DNA of 64,000 bases, taken from assembly GCF_002865605.1 (NCBI RefSeq), contig NZ_CP025583.1, positions 1,840,501 through 1,904,500 on the forward strand, read 5' to 3'. The translations under genes were made by a program, and so were the position numbers. This stretch comes from Paracoccus jeotgali. Lineage in GTDB: Bacteria; Pseudomonadota; Alphaproteobacteria; Rhodobacterales; Rhodobacteraceae. The notes below the pieces were generated by a model, which had not been told where the DNA came from, ran no database searches, and was given only the letters and a program-made list of their open reading frames with translations. Shown here one piece after another: positions 57,524 through 64,000 of the stretch; the stretch's first letter is position 1, and the number at the start of each line of letters is the position of its first letter.

Positions 57524-58479
57524 TGAAGCTGCTCGTCACCCGCCCGATGACTGCGGCGGCGACGCGGGCCATCACCGCCCGCTTCCCCGAGACCCGGTTT
57601 CGCGAAACGAACGTCCCGATGACGCTGGATGAATGTGCGGCGGCGCTGTCCGACCACGACGCGATCATCCCCACGCTCGGCGATGCCTTTGTCGCCTCGG
57701 CCTTCAAGACCCGCCCGCTGCGGACCCGGCTGCTGGCGAATTTCGGCGCGGGGTTCAACCATATCGACCTCGACGCCGCCCGCGCCGCCGATGTCGCGGT
57801 GACGAACACGCCTGACGTGGTGACCGACGCGACCGCCGATCTGGCGGTGACGCTTTTGCTGATGACCGCCCGCCGCGCGGCCGAGGGCGAACGGCTGGCC
57901 CGCAGCGGCCAGTGGCAGGGCTGGCACCCGACCCAGATGCTGGGCAGCCCGGTCAGCGGCCGGGTGCTGGGCATCGTCGGCATGGGCCGCATCGGTCGTG
58001 CCATCGCCCGGCGGCTGCATCACGGCTTTGGCATGAGGGTGCTGTTTCACAACCGCTCGACCCTGCCGCCGCAGGATTTCCCGGCCGAGCAGGCCGGCTC
58101 GCTGATCGAACTGATGAAGCGCAGCGATTTCGTCGTCATCGCCGTGCCGGGCGGCGCGGGCACCCGGCATCTGATCGACGCGCGGGCGCTGCGGGCGCTT
58201 GGTCCGGACGGGATCATCGTCAACATCGCGCGCGGCGACGTGATCGACGAAACCGCGCTGTGCGAGGCGCTGGCGCAGAACCGCATCCGCGCCGCCGGGT
58301 TGGACGTCTATGAACACGAGCCGCTGATCTCGCCCGAGCTGCGCGAATTGGACAACGCGATCCTGCTGCCCCATCTGGGGACCGCGGTCGAGGAAACGCG
58401 CACCGAAATGGCGCTGCGCGCGCTGCAGAACGTCACCGCCTTTGCGCAGGGAAAGCCCATGCCCGACCGCGTCGCCTGA
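57523..58479 (+). CDS. D-isomer 2-hydroxyacid dehydrogenase (glyoxylate/hydroxypyruvate reductase-like)
   Basis: The 318-residue protein has the NAD(P) site V-L-G-I-V-G-M-G-R-I-G-R-A near 147–159, the catalytic Arg and Glu in the N-I-A-R-G and Y-E-H-E-P segments, and His in L-P-H-L-G-T near 285. This is the GRHPR/GyaR group. The N-terminal V-T-R-P-M-T fits D-glycerate dehydrogenases. ATG 57523 has an AGG ribosome site and is preferred to a TTG one codon earlier. The physiological substrate, glyoxylate or hydroxypyruvate, is inferred from the family. Confidence 0.87.
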   Translation: MKLLVTRPMTAAATRAITARFPETRFRETNVPMTLDECAAALSDHDAIIPTLGDAFVASAFKTRPLRTRLLANFGAGFNHIDLDAARAADVAVTNTPDVVTDATADLAVTLLLMTARRAAEGERLARSGQWQGWHPTQMLGSPVSGRVLGIVGMGRIGRAIARRLHHGFGMRVLFHNRSTLPPQDFPAEQAGSLIELMKRSDFVVIAVPGGAGTRHLIDARALRALGPDGIIVNIARGDVIDETALCEALAQNRIRAAGLDVYEHEPLISPELRELDNAILLPHLGTAVEETRTEMALRALQNVTAFAQGKPMPDRVA

Positions 58480-58512
58480 ACGCTCTGGCCCCTATCCCAC
58501 GGCTCTCATGCA

Positions 58513-58540
58513 ACCCCTTCGCGCATCGGCGCGTTGGGGT
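58513..58540. other. Interrupted hairpin upstream of csbD
   Basis: ACCCC-TT-CGCGC and GCGCG-TT-GGGGT arms close an ATCG loop, with a 2+2 T internal loop. It lies 33 nt before csbD, either ending the hydroxyacid dehydrogenase mRNA or sitting in the csbD leader. Confidence 0.45.
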
Positions 58541-58572
58541 GGCATACCGCAACCATGGAAAAGGAGTATGCC

Positions 58573-58773
58573 ATGAACTGGGATATCGTCGAAGGCAAGT
58601 GGGACCAGATGAAGGGTTCGGTCAAGCAGCAGTGGGGCAAACTCACCGATGACGAGCTGACCGAGATCAACGGCAGCCGCGACAAGATGTCGGGCAAGCT
58701 GCAAGAGAAGTACGGCTGGACCAAGGAAGAAGCGGACGAAAAGCTGAACGAGTTCGCTCGCAACCAGAGCTGA
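58573..58773 (+). CDS. csbD: CsbD family stress protein
   Basis: The 66-residue product is a CsbD family member: M-N-W-D-I-V-E-G-K-W-D-Q-M-K-G-S-V-K near the start and L-Q-E-K-Y-G-W-T-K-E-E-A-D near residue 45. These small, hydrophilic helical proteins are general stress responders in Bacillus and in proteobacteria. AAGGAG precedes the ATG. It is followed by a long gene-poor stretch with a candidate small RNA. Confidence 0.93.
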   Translation: MNWDIVEGKWDQMKGSVKQQWGKLTDDELTEINGSRDKMSGKLQEKYGWTKEEADEKLNEFARNQS

Positions 58774-58852
58774 TCGCCGCCGACGGAGGTCAGGCAAGTG
58801 TGGCTTTGCAGGCGGATGACCGCCACATCAGCAGCGCTGAGGCAAAGTCATA

Positions 58853-58880
58853 TTGAAAATACCTGAAACTTCCGGATACT
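58853..58880 (+). promoter_or_regulatory. Candidate σ70-type promoter in the csbD–DUF1045 region
   Basis: TTGAAA at 58853–58858 matches the −35 box at 5 of 6 bases. GATACT at 58875–58880 matches the −10 box at 4 of 6. The spacer is 16 bp. It stands out in an AT-richer stretch and would start a transcript near 58887. Confidence 0.45.
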
Positions 58881-58886
58881 CAAAAG

Positions 58887-59022
58887 CCTGACCCTCGGCA
58901 ATCCGCCTTGGTAAAGGCAGCGGCGGCTGTGTCTCTCGATACAGCCGCCACACTAACAAGTATCACTCGCTACCCACGATGTGAAACTAGCAAACATTAC
59001 CCGCAAAGCGGAGGTTTTTTTT
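58887..59022 (+). ncRNA. Candidate small regulatory RNA
   Basis: Downstream of the promoter at 58853 lie two hairpins: GCCTT–GGTA–AAGGC at 58905–58918, and a 9-bp GGCGGCTGT/ACAGCCGCC stem at 58922–58949. Then CCGC–AAA–GCGG is followed by eight T at 59015–59022, a plausible intrinsic terminator. The transcript would be about 136 nt. No convincing reading frame covers it. The hairpin before the T run is short, which limits confidence. Confidence 0.35.
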
Positions 59023-59304
59023 GCGGTTTTCACCTGTCTTTTCGGGCAGTTTTTCGCGTTTCCCTTGGGGTTTTGGACGATTTCAACCGCTACGTGATGA
59101 CCCGCGCAGGGCTTCGCGCGGACCTTCCCCTGCGTCACCTTTCGCGCGCTTCAGCAGACGCGAATCACCGATGCGTTTCGGGGCACGCAAACCGGCCCAA
59201 TCTTCGCCGCATCAACATTTATCGATTGCGCTGCTGGCTTTCAGCGGCCGCTGATTCGCCTCCGACCTCGCCTCAGTTCACCCCGCAAGCCGCTGCGTCA
59301 GCGA
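59023..59304. other. Gene-poor stretch with no feature I can support
   Basis: It holds open frames on both strands that look unlike real proteins, and a small CCGCGC/GCGCGG hairpin near 59103–59122. The 3' end of the DUF1045 gene lies beyond it. I see no promoter, repeat or RNA gene here. Confidence 0.5.
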
Positions 59305-59988
59305 TTATTCGCCTGACAGCGCAATCCGCCGGATCAGGCGCATGCGCCCATCCGCGCCCTCTCCCATCACACTGATCGCATCCAGCACGAACGGCACCGG
59401 CAGGACCGCCAGATGCGGGACAAGCTGCGTCGTCAGCCTCGCCTGCGTCTCGGGCTCTAGCGCGTCGCTCAGCGTCATGTGAAAGCGGAACTCCTCCATC
59501 ACATAGGGATAGCCGAAGCGGTGCAGCAAGGCGCGTTGGCGCTCGCTCAGCCGGTCGGGGTGGCGGCGCGCGATCTCGACCTCGGTCAGAGGTGCGCGGA
59601 AGGGTTCGAGCGCCTGCACCACCGTATCGGCCAGCGCCGACAGCGCCTGCCCCTCGCCCGCCGGCGTCAGCGCCAGAAAGCCGCCGATCGACATCAGTTG
59701 CAGGCCCGGCAGCGTCACCGGCCGCAGGGCAGGCGCCACCGCCTCGGCCATAGAGAGCAGCCCGCCCTCATCACGCCCCTCAGCCAGCCGGAACGGCGCT
59801 TTCAGCGTCGCGTGAAAGCCGTAGCGCCGCGCGCCCGCCGTCAGCGCGGCAAGGTCCAGCCCGTCCAGATCGGGCTGCGCGACCTCGCGCCCGGTCGCGG
59901 CATCCCAGCCCAGCCAACTGGCCCCGAAATCCGCGAACTCGCCCGGTGGCGGGGTGTAATAGACGGCGTATCTGCGATAGGAAGCCAT
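59305..59988 (-). CDS. DUF1045 protein, 2H phosphoesterase-like, phosphonate-associated
   Basis: The 227-residue protein has two H-x-T motifs of the 2H phosphoesterase fold: Y-G-F-H-A-T-L-K-A-P-F (His 59) and F-R-F-H-M-T-L-S (near 167). DUF1045 genes are found in phosphonate (phn) gene clusters, so it may act on a phosphoribosyl intermediate. It is divergent from phnM with only 23 bp between the start codons, so the promoter for at least one of the two lies inside the neighbouring gene. Confidence 0.85.
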   Translation of the reverse strand: MASYRRYAVYYTPPPGEFADFGASWLGWDAATGREVAQPDLDGLDLAALTAGARRYGFHATLKAPFRLAEGRDEGGLLSMAEAVAPALRPVTLPGLQLMSIGGFLALTPAGEGQALSALADTVVQALEPFRAPLTEVEIARRHPDRLSERQRALLHRFGYPYVMEEFRFHMTLSDALEPETQARLTTQLVPHLAVLPVPFVLDAISVMGEGADGRMRLIRRIALSGE

Positions 59989-60011
59989 GCGAAACCTGTC
60001 CGGGGTAGAAG

Positions 60012-61145
60012 ATGCAAGACACCATACTGGCCAATGCCCATCTGATCCTGCCCGATCGCACCGTCCGGGGCCACCTTGTGCTGCGCGATGGGATGATCGC
60101 CGAGATCGGCACCGGCACCGTTCCCGCCGGGGCCATGGATTGCGAGGGCGATTTCGTCGCGCCCGGTCTGGTCGAACTGCACACCGACAATCTGGAACGG
60201 CACATCCAGCCCCGGCCCGGCGTCGACTGGCCGCTGGCGGCGGCGATCTATGCCCATGACGCGGAGCTTGCCGGTTGCGGGATCACCACGGTCTTCGATT
60301 CGATGCGCGTCGGCTCGATCCCCTCGCGCAAGGATTACGCGCCCTATGCCCGCCCGCTGGCGACCGAGCTGATCGCGCAGATCACCCGCCGCAACCTGCG
60401 CATCAGCCATTACCTGCATCTGCGGGCCGAGATCTGTTCCGAAAGCCTGCTGGACGAGCTGGCAGAGTTCGGCCCCGAGGACCGCGTGCGGCTGGTCAGC
60501 CTGATGGACCACACCCCCGGCCAGCGCCAGTTTCGCGACACCACCGGCTTTCGCACCTATCTGCACAGCAAGGTCGGGCTGGATGAAAGCCAGATCGACG
60601 ATTACTTCGCCGAGCTGCGCGAGCTGTCCGAACGGAACGGCCCCGCGCATGAGGCCGGCGCCGTGGCCTTTGCCGGGCGCGTGGGCGCCAAGCTGGCCAG
60701 CCACGACGATTCGACCCGTGACGAGGTCGCGCGGTCGGCAGCCCACGGCATCCGCCTGGCCGAGTTCCCGACCACCCGCGAGGCGGCCGAGGAATGTCAC
60801 CGCCACGCGATCCGCACCATCCTTGGCGCGCCGAACCTGATCCGGGGCGGCTCTCATTCCGGCAATGTCGCCGCACGCGAACTGGCCGAGGCGGGGTTGC
60901 TGGATATCGTCAGCTCGGATTACGTGCCCGCCGCGCTGTTGTCGGCGGCGGCGCTGCTGGCCGAGATCTGGGGCGACTGGTCGCGCGCCATGGCCTGCGT
61001 CACCGCGACGCCGGCGGCGGCGGCGGGGCTGTCCGACCGGGGCCGGCTGGCGCCCGGTCTGCGCGGCGATCTGATCCGCTTTCGGCTGGCGCAGGGCACG
61101 CCGCTCTTGCGCGAAACCTGGGTGCGCGGCCGCCGCATCGCCTGA
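60012..61145 (+). CDS. phnM: Alpha-D-ribose 1-methylphosphonate 5-triphosphate diphosphatase
   Basis: PhnM hydrolyses ribose-phosphonate triphosphate in the C–P lyase pathway. The 377-residue amidohydrolase has L-V-E-L-H-T-D-N-L-E-R-H near 52–63, M-D-H-T-P-G-Q-R-Q-F near 165, S-H-D-D-S-T-R-D-E-V near 234, and G-A-P-N-L-I-R-G-G-S-H-S-G-N near 275. These are PhnM motifs. The other phn genes (phnGHIJKL) are not in the window. The next gene converges on it. Confidence 0.93.
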   Translation: MQDTILANAHLILPDRTVRGHLVLRDGMIAEIGTGTVPAGAMDCEGDFVAPGLVELHTDNLERHIQPRPGVDWPLAAAIYAHDAELAGCGITTVFDSMRVGSIPSRKDYAPYARPLATELIAQITRRNLRISHYLHLRAEICSESLLDELAEFGPEDRVRLVSLMDHTPGQRQFRDTTGFRTYLHSKVGLDESQIDDYFAELRELSERNGPAHEAGAVAFAGRVGAKLASHDDSTRDEVARSAAHGIRLAEFPTTREAAEECHRHAIRTILGAPNLIRGGSHSGNVAARELAEAGLLDIVSSDYVPAALLSAAALLAEIWGDWSRAMACVTATPAAAAGLSDRGRLAPGLRGDLIRFRLAQGTPLLRETWVRGRRIA

Positions 61146-61151
61146 GGCCGC

Positions 61152-62087
61152 CTAGCCCGCCAGCAGCCGCCGCGCGATCAGCGCCGCCACCCGTGCGGTC
61201 AGCCCGGCCGGGTCATGGGGCGGCGACAACTCGACGATATCCGCCAGCCGCACCTTGCCGGTGGCCAGAACGCGGTCGAGGATGGCCTCGACGACATGCA
61301 GCGGCACCCCACGCGCGGCGGGCGAACTGACCCCCGGCGCGAGCGAGGCGGGCAGCACGTCCAGATCAACCGACAGATAGATCGTATCGCAGCGCGCGGC
61401 GATGGCGTCGATGGCGGGGAAGGCCGCCTCGGCATCCCGTTGCAGCGCGTGGTCGGCGACCACCGTCACCCCCCATTCCTGCGCCCGGTCGGTCAACGCT
61501 AGGGTGTTGGCCTCTGCCGCCAGGCCCAGCACCGCATAGTTGAAGCCCTCGGGCTCGGTCTGGTGGATCTGGAAAAACGGCGTGCCGGATGACGCGCCCG
61601 CCGCGCCGATGGCGCGAATGTCGGGATGGGCGTCGATATTGACGATGCCGATGCGCGCATCGGGCAGCGCCGCCCGCAGGCCCTGCCAACTGCCCACCGC
61701 GGTTTCGTGACCGCCGCCCAGCACCAGCACGCGGGCGTGATCGCGCAGCAGCCCGGCCACCGCCAGACCCAGCGCCTGCTGGCCGGGACCGGGATCCTCG
61801 CCCGCCAGCACCACGTCGCCATGGTCGTGAAAGCCGGGCAGTCCCTCGGGCGCGGACAGGTTCGCCATCGCCTGCCGGATCGCCTGCGGCCCCTGCGCCG
61901 CGCCGGGTTGGCCCTGATTGCGGATCACCCCCGCGTCGCAGGCAAATCCGATCAGCGCCCGGTCGGCGCCGTCGCGATTGGCGATGTGGTGCAGGCGCAG
62001 GGTGCGCGCGCCATCCTCGGGGTCGGAGCGGCCCTGCCATTCGGGCGCGGGCTGGTGGGAGACAGTGTCGTTCGGGGCATCATTCAT
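61152..62087 (-). CDS. hutG: Formimidoylglutamase
   Basis: HutG splits N-formimidoyl-L-glutamate into glutamate and formamide, the last step of the four-step histidine pathway. The 311-residue arginase-family protein has manganese ligands in G-G-G-H-E-T-A near residue 119–125, N-I-D-A-H-P-D near 148, and S-V-D-L-D-V-L near 237. It is the third gene of the hutH–hutU–hutG run. The formiminoglutamase type rather than the two-step hutF route is indicated. Confidence 0.92.
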   Translation of the reverse strand: MNDAPNDTVSHQPAPEWQGRSDPEDGARTLRLHHIANRDGADRALIGFACDAGVIRNQGQPGAAQGPQAIRQAMANLSAPEGLPGFHDHGDVVLAGEDPGPGQQALGLAVAGLLRDHARVLVLGGGHETAVGSWQGLRAALPDARIGIVNIDAHPDIRAIGAAGASSGTPFFQIHQTEPEGFNYAVLGLAAEANTLALTDRAQEWGVTVVADHALQRDAEAAFPAIDAIAARCDTIYLSVDLDVLPASLAPGVSSPAARGVPLHVVEAILDRVLATGKVRLADIVELSPPHDPAGLTARVAALIARRLLAG

Positions 62088-62093
62088 CGCGGA

Positions 62094-63791
62094 TCATCCA
62101 AGTATGGCGGGCAGGTTCAGCCCATGCTCACGCGCACAGTCCAGCGCGATCTCATAGCCTGCATCCGCATGGCGCCAGACGCCAGAGGCCGGGTCGTTCC
62201 ACAGCACCCGTTCCAGCCGCAGCGCGGCCTCGGGCGTGCCATCGGCGCAGATCACTACACCGGCATGTTGCGAGAACCCCATCCCTACCCCGCCGCCGTG
62301 GTGCAGGCTGACCCATGTCGCCCCCGAGGCGGTGTTGACCAGCGCGTTCAGCAATGGCCAGTCCGACACCGCGTCCGAGCCGTCGCGCATCGCCTCGGTC
62401 TCGCGGTTGGGCGAGGCGACCGAGCCGGCGTCGAGGTGGTCGCGCCCGATCACCACCGGCGCCTTCAGCTCGCCCGAGGCGACCATGGCGTTGAATTTCA
62501 GCCCCGCCCGGTGCCGCTCGCCCAGACCCAGCCAGCAGATCCGCGCCGGCAGGCCCTGAAAGGCGATCCGGTCGCGCGCCATGTCCAGCCAGCGATGCAG
62601 ATGGGTGTTGTCGGGAAACAGCGCCTTCATGGCGCGGTCGGTCTTGTAGATATCCTCGGGGTCGCCCGACAGCGCGCACCAGCGGAACGGCCCGATCCCC
62701 TTGCAGAACAGCGGGCGGATATAGGCGGGCACGAAGCCGGGAAAGGCGAAGGCGTCCTGCAGCCCCTCGTCAAACGCGACCTGGCGGATGTTGTTGCCGT
62801 AATCCAGCACCGGGACGCCCGCCTGCCAGAATCCAACCATCGCCGCGACCTGCTCGCGGATCGAGGCACGCGCGGCTGCCGCGACCTCTTTCGGGCGGCT
62901 CTCTTGCGCCTCGCGCCAGGCGCCAAGCTGCCAGCCGCGCGGCAGATAGCCACGCAGCGGGTCATGGGCCGAGGTCTGGTCGGTCACGATGTCAGGGCGG
63001 CCATTCGGCATCGCCTCGCCCGCCTGCATCCGCCGCAGCAGTTCCGGAAACACGTCGGCGGCATTGCCGATCAGCGCCACCGATTTCGCCTGCCCGTCGC
63101 GGGTCCAGCGGTCGATCATCGCCAGCGCCTCGTCCAGCGACTGGGTCTTTTCGTCGCAATAGCCGGTGCGGATGCGGAAATCGGCGCGGGTCTCGTCACA
63201 TTCGACGGCCAGACAGCAGGCGCCCGCCATCACGGCCGCCAAGGGCTGCGCGCCGCCCATCCCGCCCAGGCCCCCGGTCAGGATCCAGCGGCCGGTCAGA
63301 TCGCCGCCATAATGCTGCCGCCCGGCCTCGGCAAAGGTCTCGTAGGTGCCCTGCACGATGCCTTGCGTGCCGATATAGATCCACGACCCCGCCGTCATCT
63401 GGCCATACATCGCCAGCCCCTTGCGATCGAGTTCGTTGAAATGGTCCCAAGTCGCCCAATGCGGCACCAGGTTCGAATTCGCGATCAGCACCCGCGGCGC
63501 GTCGGCATGGGTCTGGATTACCGCGACGGGCTTGCCGGACTGGACGACCAGCGTCTGGTCGTGATCCAGCTTTTTCAGCGCATCCACGATCAGGTCGAAA
63601 TCGCGCCATGTCCGCGCCGCGCGCCCGATGCCGCCATAGACGACCAGCTCATGCGGGTTTTCGGCGACGTCGGGATGCAGGTTGTTCATCAGCATCCGCA
63701 GCGCGGCCTCGGTCTGCCAGCTTTTGGCGTTCAGCGTGGTGCCGGTGGGCGGGTAGATGTCGCGGCGATTGTGGCGGGGATCGGCGGTCAT
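62094..63791 (-). CDS. hutU: Urocanate hydratase
   Basis: HutU adds water to urocanate to give imidazolonepropionate, using tightly bound NAD+ as an electrophile. The 565-residue protein has [10 protein letters not shown] near 170–179 (NAD loop), Y-C-D-E-K-T-Q-S, and [11 protein letters not shown] near 417 with the active-site Cys. The start M-T-A-D-P-R-H-N at 63791 has a GGAG site and fits; an upstream TTG would overlap the hutH stop. It is between hutH and hutG. Confidence 0.96.
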   Translation of the reverse strand: MTADPRHNRRDIYPPTGTTLNAKSWQTEAALRMLMNNLHPDVAENPHELVVYGGIGRAARTWRDFDLIVDALKKLDHDQTLVVQSGKPVAVIQTHADAPRVLIANSNLVPHWATWDHFNELDRKGLAMYGQMTAGSWIYIGTQGIVQGTYETFAEAGRQHYGGDLTGRWILTGGLGGMGGAQPLAAVMAGACCLAVECDETRADFRIRTGYCDEKTQSLDEALAMIDRWTRDGQAKSVALIGNAADVFPELLRRMQAGEAMPNGRPDIVTDQTSAHDPLRGYLPRGWQLGAWREAQESRPKEVAAAARASIREQVAAMVGFWQAGVPVLDYGNNIRQVAFDEGLQDAFAFPGFVPAYIRPLFCKGIGPFRWCALSGDPEDIYKTDRAMKALFPDNTHLHRWLDMARDRIAFQGLPARICWLGLGERHRAGLKFNAMVASGELKAPVVIGRDHLDAGSVASPNRETEAMRDGSDAVSDWPLLNALVNTASGATWVSLHHGGGVGMGFSQHAGVVICADGTPEAALRLERVLWNDPASGVWRHADAGYEIALDCAREHGLNLPAILG

Positions 63792-63814
63792 GGGCACTCC
63801 GTGGTCAAGGGGCG

Positions 63815-64000
63815 TCAAAGCGGCAGCGAGACACCGGCGGCATCGGCCAGCCGCCCGCTTTCGATCAGCGCCTGCGCGGCGGCAAGGTCGGGGGCGAGAT
63901 AGCGGTCGGCCCCCATCGGGGCGATCTGCGCGCGCAGCGCGTCGATGGCGGCGCGGATCGGGGCGGAACTCGCCAGCGGCGCGCGAAAGGCGATGCCCTG
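63815..64000 (-). CDS. hutH: Histidine ammonia-lyase, C-terminal part
   Basis: Only the last 61 codons and stop are inside the window. The sequence [19 protein letters not shown] and [10 protein letters not shown] is the usual HutH tail. The enzyme would remove ammonia from histidine to give urocanate. The stop is 23 nt before the hutU start. The catalytic MIO-forming part lies outside. Confidence 0.9.
   Translation of the reverse strand, partial: QGIAFRAPLASSAPIRAAIDALRAQIAPMGADRYLAPDLAAAQALIESGRLADAAGVSLPL

Noticed and set aside
58908..59375. Open frame in the csbD–DUF1045 interval
   Set aside because: It runs through hairpins and a T8 run, has no ribosome site, and its composition does not look like a real protein. 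An opposing 61-codon frame at 58953–59138 was rejected for the same reasons.

Overview
This window is about 64 kb of high-GC chromosomal DNA from a member of the Rhodobacteraceae, most likely Paracoccus or a close relative. The evidence is gene content and order: a fumC–DUF4169–RHH–purB run, a dcw cell-division cluster ending in ftsZ with an alphaproteobacterial C-terminal peptide, an aerobic-type cobaltochelatase pair (cobS/cobT), a short alphaproteobacterial HPr kinase beside rapZ and a mannose-type EIIA, and ETF subunits preceded by a cobalamin adenosyltransferase and a small twin-TM protein. Coding density is high. I saw no tRNA, rRNA, IS element, prophage or CRISPR array. This is core genome, not a genomic island.

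Layout. 1–9.7 kb: fumC tail, two small conserved genes, purB, an orphan FliG-like gene, dnaB, pyrE–pyrC, a small phasin-like gene, gap, and a 47-residue membrane protein that starts with TTG. 8.4–12.1 kb: an M23 peptidase overlapping a bactofilin, a DUF2189 membrane protein, coaD and a CBS-domain protein. 12.2–19.4 kb: a LysR regulator divergent from a valine/isobutyrate catabolic run (mmsA, a GCS2-type ligase, isobutyryl-CoA dehydrogenase, 3-hydroxyisobutyryl-CoA hydrolase, mmsB). 19.5–34.9 kb (minus strand): recN, bamD, lpxC, ftsZ, ftsA, ftsQ, ddl, an epimerase and GT8 glycosyltransferase pair, murB, murC, murG, ftsW. 35.1–38.8 kb: twin-TM protein, cobalamin adenosyltransferase, etfB, etfA, hbd. 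38.8–43.4 kb: a TetR regulator, HPr, EIIA, RapZ and HprK, divergent from pckA. 43.5–50.7 kb: a short-chain fatty-acid transporter, aminopeptidase P, cobT, cobS and a DUF808 protein. 50.9–55.1 kb: ugpBAEC. 55.2–58.8 kb: a lipoprotein, a YbjN protein, proC, csaA, a 2-hydroxyacid dehydrogenase and csbD. 58.8–59.3 kb: a gene-poor stretch holding a plausible small RNA. 59.3–64 kb: a DUF1045 gene and phnM (phosphonates), then hutG, hutU and the end of hutH (histidine degradation).

How the parts fit. The valine run takes isobutyryl-CoA towards propionyl-CoA. ETF passes electrons from the acyl-CoA dehydrogenase, and Hbd, the SCFA transporter and the phasin-like gene point to short-chain acid and polyhydroxyalkanoate metabolism. 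The PTS proteins have no sugar permease beside them, so they look regulatory, and they lie next to the gluconeogenic gene pckA. Three signals deserve most attention: a CTGC-N4-GCAG palindrome upstream of the phasin-like gene, which matches the reported PhaR operator type; a promoter–hairpin–terminator arrangement at 58853–59022 that looks like an unannotated small RNA; and a divergent orphan FliG.
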